A stretch of DNA of 64,000 bases from Aureibaculum luteum (GTDB lineage Bacteria > Bacteroidota > Bacteroidia > Flavobacteriales > Flavobacteriaceae): contig NZ_QRGD01000006.1 in NCBI RefSeq assembly GCF_003449015.1, positions 62,001 to 126,000 on the forward strand. Direction: 5' to 3'. This document shows positions 17,425 through 26,224 of this stretch, one piece after another. The notes under the pieces were generated by a model. The model ran no database searches. It was not told where the DNA came from and saw only the letters and a list, made by a program, of their open reading frames with translations. The position numbers and the translations under genes were made by a program. Positions within the stretch are counted from its first letter, which is position 1; every line of letters begins with the position of its first letter.

Positions 17425-18954
17425 TTAGTTACTCTTTGTTTCCATCAAGTATTTTTTGACAGCTCCAACATATGGATACATCACTATATCTTCTTTAAAG
17501 GCAGGTACAAGGTTTCTAACCGCATCGAATAACGTTTTGGTTGTTGACGAAACTTTATCTTGAAATTCTAAATATTCAATAGCTTGTATAATTGTAATCA
17601 TTTCAATTGCAACTACTTCAAACCCATTTTCAATTACTTTTTTAGTCATTAGTGCGGCATTTGTCCCCATACTGACAATATCTTGATTGTCGTTATTATT
17701 TGGAATACTATGCACGTACATCGGATTAGACAAGGTTTGACTTTCTGCTGTTGTAGAAGTTGCTGTGAATTGCACACCTTGCATTCCGAAATTTAATCCC
17801 AATTGTCCTAAATTAACAAATGGAGGTAGAATATCGTTCAATTTAGAATTTAATAAATAATTCAATTGACGTTCTGCCAACATGGTCATTTTTGTAGTAA
17901 CAATTTTTAATTTGTCCATTTCTAGAGAAACATAATCACCATGGAAATTACCACCATGATATACTTGTTGTTTGTTAACATCAACTATAGGATTATCATT
18001 AGCTGAATTAACCTCTTCAATTAATACTTTTTGTACACTTTTTAAAGTGTCTAAAACAGGACCTAATATTTGCGGTACACAACGTAACGAATAATACTCT
18101 TGTACCTTCTCTTTAAATACAGTGCTATTTTCATTAGCATTGTATAAATATTCTTCTCTATTTCTTATTAATGAGCTGTCTTTTAAATGCTCTCGCATTC
18201 TTTTGGCAACTTCTTGCTGCCCTTTATGTTTTTTAGTGCTGTTTAACTCTTCTGATAAATGATCACTATACGCCTCTACCACTTCATTAATAGCAGATGA
18301 ACATTTTAAAACCCAGTTTAATAATCGTTTGGTATAAATTACATTTACAATACCAATACCTGTCATTACTGAAGTACCGTTAATTAACCCTAACCCCTCA
18401 CGTAGTTCAACAGTAATTGGTTTTAATCCTTCAATTTTAAAAACTTCAGCAGTTGATACACGATCTCCTTTATAAAAAACTTCTCCTTCACCTATCAATA
18501 CCAAAGCTAAATGTGCCAATTGTACTAAATCACCACTCGCTCCTACACCACCATGCTCATAAATTAAAGGTGTAATATCTCTATTTATAAATTCTTTCAT
18601 CAATTTAACAACCGATGGGTGTACACCAGAATTTCCTAAACTTAAGGTATTTAACCTAGCTAACATTGCTGCTTTTACATACATTTCAGGGATTGGATTA
18701 CCAACACCAGAGGCATGACTTCTAATTAAGTTATATTGAAGTTGAATTCTATCTTCATCTTTGATTTTATATTGAGCCATGGGCCCAAATCCGGTATTTA
18801 CACCATAAATCACTTTGTTTTCGGAGAACTCTTTTAAGAAATTAAAACTCTTTTCTACCCTCGTTAGTAAGGTCTTATCAAGTTCAATTTTACTTTTATT
18901 AAAAATTACTTCGTAAAAATCTTTTAAATCTAATTCTCCTTTAATGTTAAGCAT
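17425..18954 (-). CDS. Tyrosine ammonia-lyase (HAL/PAL/TAL family)
   Basis: A 509-residue aromatic amino acid lyase. Ala139-Ser140-Gly141 in 'GGVGASGDLVQLAHLAL' form the MIO prosthetic group. The segments 'YGVNTGFGPMAQY', 'QLQYNLIRSH' and 'SIPNNNDNQDIVSMGTN' closely match what I recall of the tyrosine-specific FjTAL of Flavobacterium johnsoniae. It makes p-coumarate, the starter of the aryl polyene half of flexirubin. The pigment-cluster setting supports tyrosine rather than histidine. Divergent from the flavin halogenase-like gene with 93 bases between. Confidence 0.9.
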   Translation of the reverse strand: MLNIKGELDLKDFYEVIFNKSKIELDKTLLTRVEKSFNFLKEFSENKVIYGVNTGFGPMAQYKIKDEDRIQLQYNLIRSHASGVGNPIPEMYVKAAMLARLNTLSLGNSGVHPSVVKLMKEFINRDITPLIYEHGGVGASGDLVQLAHLALVLIGEGEVFYKGDRVSTAEVFKIEGLKPITVELREGLGLINGTSVMTGIGIVNVIYTKRLLNWVLKCSSAINEVVEAYSDHLSEELNSTKKHKGQQEVAKRMREHLKDSSLIRNREEYLYNANENSTVFKEKVQEYYSLRCVPQILGPVLDTLKSVQKVLIEEVNSANDNPIVDVNKQQVYHGGNFHGDYVSLEMDKLKIVTTKMTMLAERQLNYLLNSKLNDILPPFVNLGQLGLNFGMQGVQFTATSTTAESQTLSNPMYVHSIPNNNDNQDIVSMGTNAALMTKKVIENGFEVVAIEMITIIQAIEYLEFQDKVSSTTKTLFDAVRNLVPAFKEDIVMYPYVGAVKKYLMETKSN

Positions 18955-19006
18955 TCACTACAGGGTTTATTGGTAAATAATTCACTTTTTTGATATATTG
19001 AAGCGA

Positions 19007-19041
19007 CAAATTTAATATTTTTACACAGAACTTAGTCAAAA
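19007..19041 (-). promoter_or_regulatory. Putative promoter of tyrosine ammonia-lyase
   Basis: On the minus strand a -33-type TTTTG (19041-19037) is followed after 22 bases by TAAATTTG (19014-19007), a match to the Bacteroidota pattern TTTG-N(about 19-22)-TAnnTTTG. The predicted start of transcription leaves a leader of about 48 bases before the ATG at 18954. Confidence 0.5.
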
Positions 19042-19047
19042 TTAGTA

Positions 19048-20286
19048 ATGAATACAGAAAATGTAGATGTTTTAATTATTGGAGCAGGTCCTTCCGGATG
19101 TGTTTCCGCTGCCTATTTACATAAAAAAGGATTATCAGTTCTAGTGGTTGAAAAATCTAAATTCCCAAGATTTGTAATAGGTGAAAGTTTATTACCAAAG
19201 TCAATGGAACACTTTAAAGAAGTTGGTCTTTTTGAGTGTTTAGACGCCATGAATTTTGAAAAAAAACGAGGTGCACGTTTTATACGTGGAGAAGAAGTTT
19301 GCCTTTTTGATTTTAGTAAAAAATATACTGAGGGTTGGGACTGGACTTGGCAAGCACCTAGAGCAGATTTTGACAAAGCCTTGGCGGATGAAATTGTAAG
19401 AAAAGGTGTGCCTATTGCTTTTGAGTGGGCGGTTACTGATATTGAGTTTGAAGGTTCAAGTTCAAAAACTATTATTAAAAATAACAACGGTGAAGAAAAA
19501 ATAATCAATGCCAAACATGTTATAGATTCTAGCGGTTATGGTAGAGTTTTACCTAGATTGTTAGATTTAGACAAACCCTCTACCCTACCAAAGCATTCTT
19601 CTATTTTCACACATGTAATTGATACAAATAGACCTAAGGGAACTGAAGGCACGCTCATTACTTTTGACATTGTAAAGCCACAGGTTTGGTTATGGGTTAT
19701 CCCCTTTTCAAATGGAAAAACAAGTTTAGGTATCGTAGGCCCCACAGAATTTATAGAATCTTATAAAGGAAATACTTCAGAAATGTTTTCTGAAATGCTT
19801 AAACTATCTACACATTATTATAATCGGTTTAAGGATGTAGATTTTGAATTTGATCCTATTTGTATCAAAAACTACTCAAAGTCAGTTAAACAATTGTATG
19901 GAGATGGCTATGTATTAACAGGAAATAGTTCTGAATTTTTAGATCCTGTATTTTCATCTGGTGTGGCGTTTGCTACCGAGTCTTCTTTATTGGCAGCTAA
20001 ATTAGTAGAGCGACAATTAAAAGGCGAAAGTGTAGATTGGGAAAATGAATATACCAATTATATTAAAAAAGGTGTAAATGTATTTTCTACGTATGTGAAA
20101 GAATGGTATACAGAAAACCTACAAACATTATTTTTTCACAGGCCTGAAAACCCTGAAGTTAAAGAAAAAATTTGTGCTGTTTTAGCGGGCTATGTTTGGG
20201 ATGAAACCAATCCTTTTGTAAAAAAACACGATAGAGCAGTAAGCTCTATGGCCCATTTAATTGATATGGGGAAAAGCCTCCCTTAA
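19048..20286 (+). CDS. Flavin-dependent halogenase-like FAD oxidoreductase
   Basis: A 412-residue FAD protein with the dinucleotide motif 'IIGAGPSGCVSA' (10-21) and 'GESLLP' (45-50). It has 'WLWVIP' (214-219), matching the WxWxIP signature of flavin halogenases, and 'FLDPVFSSG' (297-305), matching the FxxPxxSxG motif. Lys73 in 'FEKKRGARF' aligns plausibly with the halogenase catalytic lysine. Flexirubins are ring-chlorinated in some species, so halogenation of the aromatic end is a reasonable guess. An FAD hydroxylase or a dehydrogenase is the alternative. Divergent from the ammonia-lyase gene. Confidence 0.78.
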   Translation: MNTENVDVLIIGAGPSGCVSAAYLHKKGLSVLVVEKSKFPRFVIGESLLPKSMEHFKEVGLFECLDAMNFEKKRGARFIRGEEVCLFDFSKKYTEGWDWTWQAPRADFDKALADEIVRKGVPIAFEWAVTDIEFEGSSSKTIIKNNNGEEKIINAKHVIDSSGYGRVLPRLLDLDKPSTLPKHSSIFTHVIDTNRPKGTEGTLITFDIVKPQVWLWVIPFSNGKTSLGIVGPTEFIESYKGNTSEMFSEMLKLSTHYYNRFKDVDFEFDPICIKNYSKSVKQLYGDGYVLTGNSSEFLDPVFSSGVAFATESSLLAAKLVERQLKGESVDWENEYTNYIKKGVNVFSTYVKEWYTENLQTLFFHRPENPEVKEKICAVLAGYVWDETNPFVKKHDRAVSSMAHLIDMGKSLP

Positions 20287-20326
20287 CCCCAAAATCATTA
20301 ATTAAGAGTAAAAGTTGTTACAGTTA

Positions 20327-20350
20327 TCAGGTTGAGCGAAGTCGAAACCT
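20327..20350 (+). repeat. Dispersed repeat copy B (plus orientation)
   Basis: Contains CAGGTTGAGCGAAGTCGAAA, nearly identical to the inverted copy at 4699-4724. A degraded inverted partner (TTGACTCCGATTGAACTGAC) follows at about 20373-20392, so this may be a two-armed palindromic element downstream of the halogenase-like gene. Confidence 0.6.
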
Positions 20351-20463
20351 ATATATACGCGAGATAAGTTCTTGACTCCGATTGAACTGACCATAATTTA
20401 CTTTAACTAAACGACATTGCCCCATATAAAATTATTGTTTTTTTATATCATGAATCCTATTCA

Positions 20464-21240
20464 TTACAACGCAACTGTTTTATCAATCGCTCTTAGTTCT
20501 ACTTTTAACTCTTGAAACATATTTACAATGCTACTCAGTTTCAACTCTTCTTTACTATACTCTTGAGTATTGATACAACATGTAAATTTCCATACTTCTA
20601 ATACTTCTTCTATTTTCACTTCGTAAGGAGCGTATCTTTTATTATCAGAATATAACAGCAAACTTTTCCGATCTTTAATTCTATTATAAACACGTTTATA
20701 AACTAACCCATCGTCTTTGGTAAGTACTATATAGGTTCTACCATCTTTTACATCTTCAATATCTGAGACATACTTTGCTACGATAAAAGAACCATCTTTT
20801 ACGGGCAACATAGAATCTCCTTTTATAGGAAATGCTCTGTGCGTGCCTGTAGGCAGAAAAGGCAAGTTAAATTTCTGTAAATGCTCTATATATTCAGGGT
20901 CAGAATAGCCGTTTAAATAACCCGCGGAAGCCTCTATGGTTACTACTTCTATAAGCTCTTCATTATGTTCATTAACACTTATAGGAAATAATACTCTTTT
21001 ATTCCCAATATCTATAAATGATAAATCTTTCGTTTTTCTTAAATCGACTTTAATCAAGGTATCTATCGGAATCTTTATATACTTAGACAAATCAATTAAT
21101 TTATCAATTGAAGGTTCTGTTCTACCCGACTCAAAAGAAGCAATCATGGCTCTTGACCATTCTAATTCTTCAGCAAAAAACTCTTGCGAAAAAGTCTTTA
21201 ATTCCCTTAGGTGACGAATGTTTGTTGCAATATAATTCAT
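20464..21240 (-). CDS. LexA-like repressor (XRE HTH plus S24 peptidase)
   Basis: A 258-residue protein with an N-terminal XRE helix-turn-helix (about 4-65, 'FSQEFFAEELEWSRAMIASF') and a C-terminal S24 domain. Ser143 in 'IKGDSMLP' and Lys182 in 'LVYKRV' form the catalytic dyad. Ala106-Gly107 in 'EASAGYLNGY' is the expected self-cleavage site. LexA/CI-type proteins cleave themselves when RecA filaments form. It is divergent from an error-prone polymerase operon with palindromic sites between, so it probably represses both. It uses an XRE HTH, not the LexA winged helix. Confidence 0.92.
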   Translation of the reverse strand: MNYIATNIRHLRELKTFSQEFFAEELEWSRAMIASFESGRTEPSIDKLIDLSKYIKIPIDTLIKVDLRKTKDLSFIDIGNKRVLFPISVNEHNEELIEVVTIEASAGYLNGYSDPEYIEHLQKFNLPFLPTGTHRAFPIKGDSMLPVKDGSFIVAKYVSDIEDVKDGRTYIVLTKDDGLVYKRVYNRIKDRKSLLLYSDNKRYAPYEVKIEEVLEVWKFTCCINTQEYSKEELKLSSIVNMFQELKVELRAIDKTVAL

Positions 21241-21323
21241 CTGTTATTTTATGTTTTTTTTATCTGTCAAATGGAATTCACTATTTAAAATCTGAGCATT
21301 ATATTAGAATTTTAGATAGTTTA

Positions 21324-21369
21324 TTTCATAATGTTTCAAAATTAAACAATAATTGTTTCATAATGAAAC
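21324..21369. promoter_or_regulatory. Operator array between repressor and error-prone polymerase
   Basis: Two perfect 15-bp palindromes overlap by four bases: AAACAATAATTGTTT (21344-21358) and GTTTCATAATGAAAC (21355-21369). A third partial copy of the second, TTTCATAATG at 21324-21333, lies 32 bases before its counterpart at 21356-21365, about three helical turns. The second palindrome abuts the -7 box of the downstream gene. They are the obvious binding sites for the adjacent HTH/S24 repressor. Confidence 0.65.
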
Positions 21370-21377
21370 TAAATTTG
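21370..21377 (+). promoter_or_regulatory. TAnnTTTG -7 box of the error-prone polymerase operon
   Basis: TAAATTTG begins directly after the operator palindrome ending at 21369, so repressor bound there would cover the -33 region. The GTG start at 21401 would follow after a leader of roughly 18 bases. Confidence 0.5.
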
Positions 21378-21400
21378 TAAAAAAATTATAAAGAATAAAC

Positions 21401-24373
21401 GTGTACCTCAATTGTCATACATATTATAGCCTTCGTTACGGCACTATAAGTCCAGAAAACTTATTGGATTTAGCAGTTAAAAACAACTTGCATACCATTG
21501 CCCTGACGGATATTAACAGCACTTCGGCATGTTTAGATCTTGTGCGTTTATCATTAGAAAAAAAAATTAAACCTGTTTTAGGTGTTGATTTCAGAGATGG
21601 AGTAGAACAAAAATTTATAGTCTTGGCAAAAAACAATGCTGGTTTTCAAAAAATCAACACTTATCTCTCTACTTTTTTACATGATAAAACCTTGAAAATT
21701 CCAGAGCAACCTAAATACATCAATGATACTTTTGTTATTTATCCTTTTGAAAAAGATAAAGATTACATTTTAAAAGAAAATGAATATTTAGGCATTAAAC
21801 CCAAAGACCTCAACCATTTAAAGTTTTCAAAATGGAATAACAGTCGTGAAAAAATGGTGGTATTACAGACCGTTTCTTTTCAGGATAAAAAAGACTTTAA
21901 CACACACCGACTCTTACGAGCTATTGACAACAATACCTTATTAAGCAAGCTCCCTTCAAGCGAACAAGGAGCTGAAACAGATCTATTATTATCGCTCAGT
22001 ACACTAAAACTTATTTATGCTGATTATCCTGAATTAATTAAAAATACCAAAAAGTTATTAGGCAATTGCACAATTGATTTTGACTTCTCTCAAAAGGTTC
22101 CTAACAACCAAAAATCATATACCAATAGTGAAAGTTTAGATTATCGCTTATTAGAAAAACTCACCTATCAAGGATTGAATTATCGCTATCAAAACCCCGA
22201 TGAAACAATTTATAATCGGATAAAAAAAGAATTAGATATTGTCAAACAAAAAGGCTTTGTCTCTTATTTTTTAATCAATTGGAAAATCCTCAAATATGCC
22301 CGTAGCAAAGGCTATTTCTATGTAGGCCGTGGTAGTGGTGCCAATAGTATTGTAGCATACCTTTTACGAATTACAGATGTTGACCCTGTGGAGTTAGACT
22401 TGTATTTTGAGCGTTTTATCAATCTTTATCGTAAAAACCCACCTGATTTTGATATTGATTTTTCATGGACAGACCGTGATGATATTACTCAATTTATTTT
22501 TAAACGTTTTAAAAACACAGCATTAATAGCTGTTTACAACACTTTTAAATTCAGGGCTTCTGTACGAGAACTGGGTAAGGTTTTTGGGTTACCGAAATCA
22601 GAAATGGATATATTAACCAGAGGAAAATATAATTTTAATACGTTAGATAAATTATCACAATTGGTAATTACCTACAGCAAATATATTCAAGGATTTCCCA
22701 ACTATTTAGGCATACATGCGGGAGGAATTTTAATTTCTGAAAAACCGATTCATTATTACTGTGCTACCTTTTTTCCTCCTAAAGGATTTTCCACCACGCA
22801 ATTTGATATGGTAGTTGCCGAAGATATTGGCTTGTATAAATTCGATATTTTAAGTCAACGTGGGTTGGGTAAAATAAAAGATACTGTTGAAATTGTTAAC
22901 CATAATTATCCTGAAAAAGAAGCCATAGACATTCATGATATCAAACGATTTAAAGAAGACAGACAGATTAAGTACCTGCTTAAAAATGCCAAAGCTATTG
23001 GTTGTTTTTATGTAGAATCTCCAGCCATGCGAATGTTACTGAAGAAATTACAAGTTGACAATTATTTAGGCTTGGTAGCTGCAAGTTCTGTAATACGTCC
23101 TGGTGTAGCAAAATCGGGTATGATGCGAGAATACATTTTACGATATCGGTATCCAGAACGTAGAAAAGAAGCACATCCGGTACTTTTAAACATTATGCCC
23201 GAAACTTATGGTGTAATGGTCTATCAAGAAGATGTAATTAAAGTTGCCCATTATTTTGGCGGATTAACCCTAAGCGAAGCAGATATGTTACGCCGTGGAA
23301 TGTCAGGTAAGTTCCGCTCTCGAGATGAATTTTTAAAAGTAAAACAATTGTTTTTTGACAATTGTAAAAAAGATAATAAACCAGAAACTTTAACCAGTGA
23401 AATCTGGCGACAAATTGAAAGTTTTGCTGGCTATGCTTTTGCTAAGGGACATTCCGCTTCATATGCTGTTGAAAGTTACCAAAGCCTCTTTTTAAAAGCG
23501 TACTACCCTATTGAATATATGGTAGCTACCTTAAATAATGGTGGTGGATTTTATAGTGTAGAACTCTATGTACATGAAGCCAGAATGCACGGAGCTATTA
23601 TCGAAGCTCCGTGTATTAACACCAGTTATAATCAAACAATTGTACGTGATAAAACCATTTATTTGGGATATGGTTTTTTGCAATCTTTTGAATCTAATAC
23701 CATTAAAAAAATCCTTTTAGAACGAGAAAAAAATGGATTATTTAAAAGCTTAAATGACTTTATAGAACGTGTTTCTATTTCAGTAGAACAAATTTCCATC
23801 TTAATAAAAATTAATGCTTTTCGATTTACAGGAATAAATAAACGCGAATTACTATGGCAAGCACATTTAAAAATAAGTAAAGTACCATTACAAGAAGATA
23901 GTATTACTTTATTTAAAACAGAGCGTATTTCTTATAAAACTCCAGAACTGAAAAGTACTGAGTTAGAGAATGCCTTTGACGAATTTGAATTGTTAGGCTT
24001 CCCATTGTGTAATCCTTTTAAATTATTGACAAAGCCTCAATATAATAATTCAAGGGCTATACATTTACCGCATTATAAAAACAAAACGATAGCGATTGAA
24101 GGCTATTTAGTAACTACAAAACGTACAGCAACATCGAATAACAAGACGATGTATTTTGGTACGTTTTTAGATCGTGATGGCGATTTTATAGACACCGTAC
24201 ATTTTCCGCCCGCAGCAATAAAATATCCCTTTAGGGGAAAAGGTATTTATGCTATTATTGGCAAAGTATTAGAAGAGTTTGATTGCATAAATATAGAAGT
24301 TAGTTCTATGCATAGGCTAGCTATTATTGAAGACCCGAGGTATTCAGACAAACCGAAATCAATTACAACATGA
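21401..24373 (+). CDS. Error-prone DNA polymerase III alpha subunit (DnaE2-like)
   Basis: A 990-residue C-family polymerase, shorter than the replicative DnaE (usually above 1150). The start is GTG. The N-terminal PHP domain ('LNCHTYYSLRYGTI', 'ALTDINSTS') has a degraded metal-binding pattern. The palm carries 'PPDFDIDFSW' with two catalytic aspartates, and 'GRGSGANSIVAYLL' and 'GHSASYA' are conserved family motifs. An OB-fold region lies near the C-terminus. It overlaps the Y-family polymerase gene by 4 bases. The pair should carry out damage-induced translesion synthesis. No ImuA gene is present. Confidence 0.92.
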   Translation: MYLNCHTYYSLRYGTISPENLLDLAVKNNLHTIALTDINSTSACLDLVRLSLEKKIKPVLGVDFRDGVEQKFIVLAKNNAGFQKINTYLSTFLHDKTLKIPEQPKYINDTFVIYPFEKDKDYILKENEYLGIKPKDLNHLKFSKWNNSREKMVVLQTVSFQDKKDFNTHRLLRAIDNNTLLSKLPSSEQGAETDLLLSLSTLKLIYADYPELIKNTKKLLGNCTIDFDFSQKVPNNQKSYTNSESLDYRLLEKLTYQGLNYRYQNPDETIYNRIKKELDIVKQKGFVSYFLINWKILKYARSKGYFYVGRGSGANSIVAYLLRITDVDPVELDLYFERFINLYRKNPPDFDIDFSWTDRDDITQFIFKRFKNTALIAVYNTFKFRASVRELGKVFGLPKSEMDILTRGKYNFNTLDKLSQLVITYSKYIQGFPNYLGIHAGGILISEKPIHYYCATFFPPKGFSTTQFDMVVAEDIGLYKFDILSQRGLGKIKDTVEIVNHNYPEKEAIDIHDIKRFKEDRQIKYLLKNAKAIGCFYVESPAMRMLLKKLQVDNYLGLVAASSVIRPGVAKSGMMREYILRYRYPERRKEAHPVLLNIMPETYGVMVYQEDVIKVAHYFGGLTLSEADMLRRGMSGKFRSRDEFLKVKQLFFDNCKKDNKPETLTSEIWRQIESFAGYAFAKGHSASYAVESYQSLFLKAYYPIEYMVATLNNGGGFYSVELYVHEARMHGAIIEAPCINTSYNQTIVRDKTIYLGYGFLQSFESNTIKKILLEREKNGLFKSLNDFIERVSISVEQISILIKINAFRFTGINKRELLWQAHLKISKVPLQEDSITLFKTERISYKTPELKSTELENAFDEFELLGFPLCNPFKLLTKPQYNNSRAIHLPHYKNKTIAIEGYLVTTKRTATSNNKTMYFGTFLDRDGDFIDTVHFPPAAIKYPFRGKGIYAIIGKVLEEFDCINIEVSSMHRLAIIEDPRYSDKPKSITT

Positions 24374-25590
24374 CACAAAGAGACAGAGCTATTGTACATA
24401 TGGATTTAGACACCTTTTTTGTGTCTTGTGAACGCTTATTAGATAATCGATTAAAAGGTAAACCCGTATTAATTGGCGGTACTTCTGACCGAGGGGTTGT
24501 AGCATCGTGCAGTTACGAAGCTAGAAAATTTGGCATCCATTCTGCTATGCCTATGCGTATGGCAAAACAGTTATGCCCTGAAGCAATTGTACTAAGAGGT
24601 AACTCTGGTATTTACACTAAATTTTCGCAAAATGTAACCGAAGTCATTAAAGAAAGTGTGCCTTTATATGAAAAAAGCTCTATTGATGAGTTTTATATTG
24701 ACCTTACGGGAATGGACAAATTTTTTGGATGTCATCAATTAGCAAGTGAATTAAGACAACGCATTATGAAAGAAACAGGGTTGCCTATTTCTTTTGGACT
24801 GTCCATTAATAAAACCGTATCAAAAATTGCTACGGGCGAAGCCAAACCCGATAATCAAATTCAGATTATAAAGGGAACCGAAAAACCTTTTTTAGCCCCG
24901 TTATCTATTAGAAAAATACCCATGGTAGGCGAAGTTACTTACAAATCGTTATGCGACTTAGGTATCAAACGTATTATAACTGTACAAGAAATGCCCATGC
25001 AATTGATGCATAAAGTATTGGGTAAAAATGGTTTGAGTATTTGGAAAAAAGCCAATGGTATTGACAACAGCCCTGTGATACAATACCACGAACGGAAATC
25101 AATTTCTACCGAACGTACTTTTAACAAAGACACTACTGATGTTGAAAAATTAAGAAGTATTATTATTGCTATGACTGAAAATTTGGCATATCAGCTAAGA
25201 CGGGGTCATAAATTAACGGCTTGTGTTACTTTTAAGATACGCTATTCTGATTTTCAAACTTACACCCAACAAAAAAGAATTTCTTATAGTTCTTTAGACA
25301 GTTCTATTTTACCCGTGGTATTAGACTTATTTAAAAAACTGTATAACAGACGGTTATTAGTACGATTAATTGGTGTTAAGTTTAGTCATTTGGTTGAAGG
25401 CGGACATCAAATCAACTTATTTGAAGATGATGAGAAATTAATAAATTTAAGTACCGCCATAGATAAAATGCGTGAACGCTATGGTGACCGTTCCGTGGTT
25501 AGTGCAAGTGGTATGGAAGCCAAAAGCATTAGTAGATGGAATCCCTTTACCGGAGAACCGCCACCATTGTTACCTAATAGGCGGAGATAA
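24370..25590 (+). CDS. Y-family DNA polymerase (DinB/Pol IV-like)
   Basis: A 406-residue translesion polymerase with 'HMDLDTFFVSCERL' (first catalytic Asp and steric gate region), 'SSIDEFYIDLTG' (Asp-Glu), helix-hairpin-helix near 'IPMVGEVTYKSL', and a little-finger domain ending near residue 355. The ATG overlaps the dnaE stop (ATGA), so translation is coupled. In cassettes of this type the Y-family protein may act as an ImuB-like partner for the C-family polymerase, although the catalytic residues here look intact, unlike in ImuB. Confidence 0.93.
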   Translation: MTQRDRAIVHMDLDTFFVSCERLLDNRLKGKPVLIGGTSDRGVVASCSYEARKFGIHSAMPMRMAKQLCPEAIVLRGNSGIYTKFSQNVTEVIKESVPLYEKSSIDEFYIDLTGMDKFFGCHQLASELRQRIMKETGLPISFGLSINKTVSKIATGEAKPDNQIQIIKGTEKPFLAPLSIRKIPMVGEVTYKSLCDLGIKRIITVQEMPMQLMHKVLGKNGLSIWKKANGIDNSPVIQYHERKSISTERTFNKDTTDVEKLRSIIIAMTENLAYQLRRGHKLTACVTFKIRYSDFQTYTQQKRISYSSLDSSILPVVLDLFKKLYNRRLLVRLIGVKFSHLVEGGHQINLFEDDEKLINLSTAIDKMRERYGDRSVVSASGMEAKSISRWNPFTGEPPPLLPNRRR

Positions 25591-25592
25591 AA

Positions 25593-26198
25593 TTATTTCG
25601 AAACCTTTTTTAACATTTTAGCAAATTCCTTAGCCAGTTTTGCATAACATTCTGAAATTCTATAACCAGAATCATAATCAAAACCCATAGCTCCAGCTCC
25701 TTGAACTTTAGAATATTTACCAGACCATAAAATAGTAGAAGGATTTTCAGTTTCATAAATTGTTAAAACCGCATCTATCTCTGCATTTTGCCTCCAAACA
25801 CCAACATTATATCCTGCAAAAAGTTTAGTGGTGTGAATTTTAATAGTATACTTAGCTTCAGTATTGTCTTTGCTTACGTTAAACTCACCTTCATCAAACC
25901 TCTTATCAAAAGATTCTTTAAACTTTGGTTCATATCTATTTTCGCGGTCTGCAAACCAAGACTCTTTAAATTTTTCACCTGTACCAGCTTCTTTTTCTTC
26001 CCTTTTCGCCATTTTATCTTCTAAAAATTCTTCTTCCGAATCGTATTTAGGAATCTGTACATCCGAATAATCAAACTCTAAATTATATGAAGTAATACCT
26101 TTTAAATTTTTGGTCTTTCCTTCAATAGTTTTAGGTTTTTGAGCATACATTGTTAAGGTTGCTAAGATCAATGCGAATACTAATACTTGTTTTTTCAT
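25593..26198 (-). CDS. Secreted protein of unknown function
   Basis: The ATG at 26198 gives MKKQVLVFALILATLTMYAQ, a signal peptide. The frame extends eight codons further upstream but that adds charge before the leader. The mature protein (about 180 residues) is rich in Lys and Glu, with 'SYNLEFDYSDVQIP' and 'LWSGKYSKVQGAGAMG'. Similar proteins are common secreted hypotheticals in Flavobacteriaceae, but I do not recognise a named domain. It is convergent with the Y-family polymerase with two bases between, and follows the amidase gene. Confidence 0.8.
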   Translation of the reverse strand: MKKQVLVFALILATLTMYAQKPKTIEGKTKNLKGITSYNLEFDYSDVQIPKYDSEEEFLEDKMAKREEKEAGTGEKFKESWFADRENRYEPKFKESFDKRFDEGEFNVSKDNTEAKYTIKIHTTKLFAGYNVGVWRQNAEIDAVLTIYETENPSTILWSGKYSKVQGAGAMGFDYDSGYRISECYAKLAKEFAKMLKKVSK

Positions 26199-26224
26199 AT
26201 TTAAAATTTTAATACGGTTCAAAT

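Noticed and set aside
17425-18954. Histidine ammonia-lyase (hutH)
   Set aside because: No hut genes are nearby, the protein sits in a pigment cluster, and its sequence matches the tyrosine-specific flavobacterial enzyme as I recall it.
24370-25590. ImuB (inactive Y-family protein)
   Set aside because: The acidic active-site motifs HMDLDTFF and SIDEFYID are intact, so it is better called a DinB-like polymerase.
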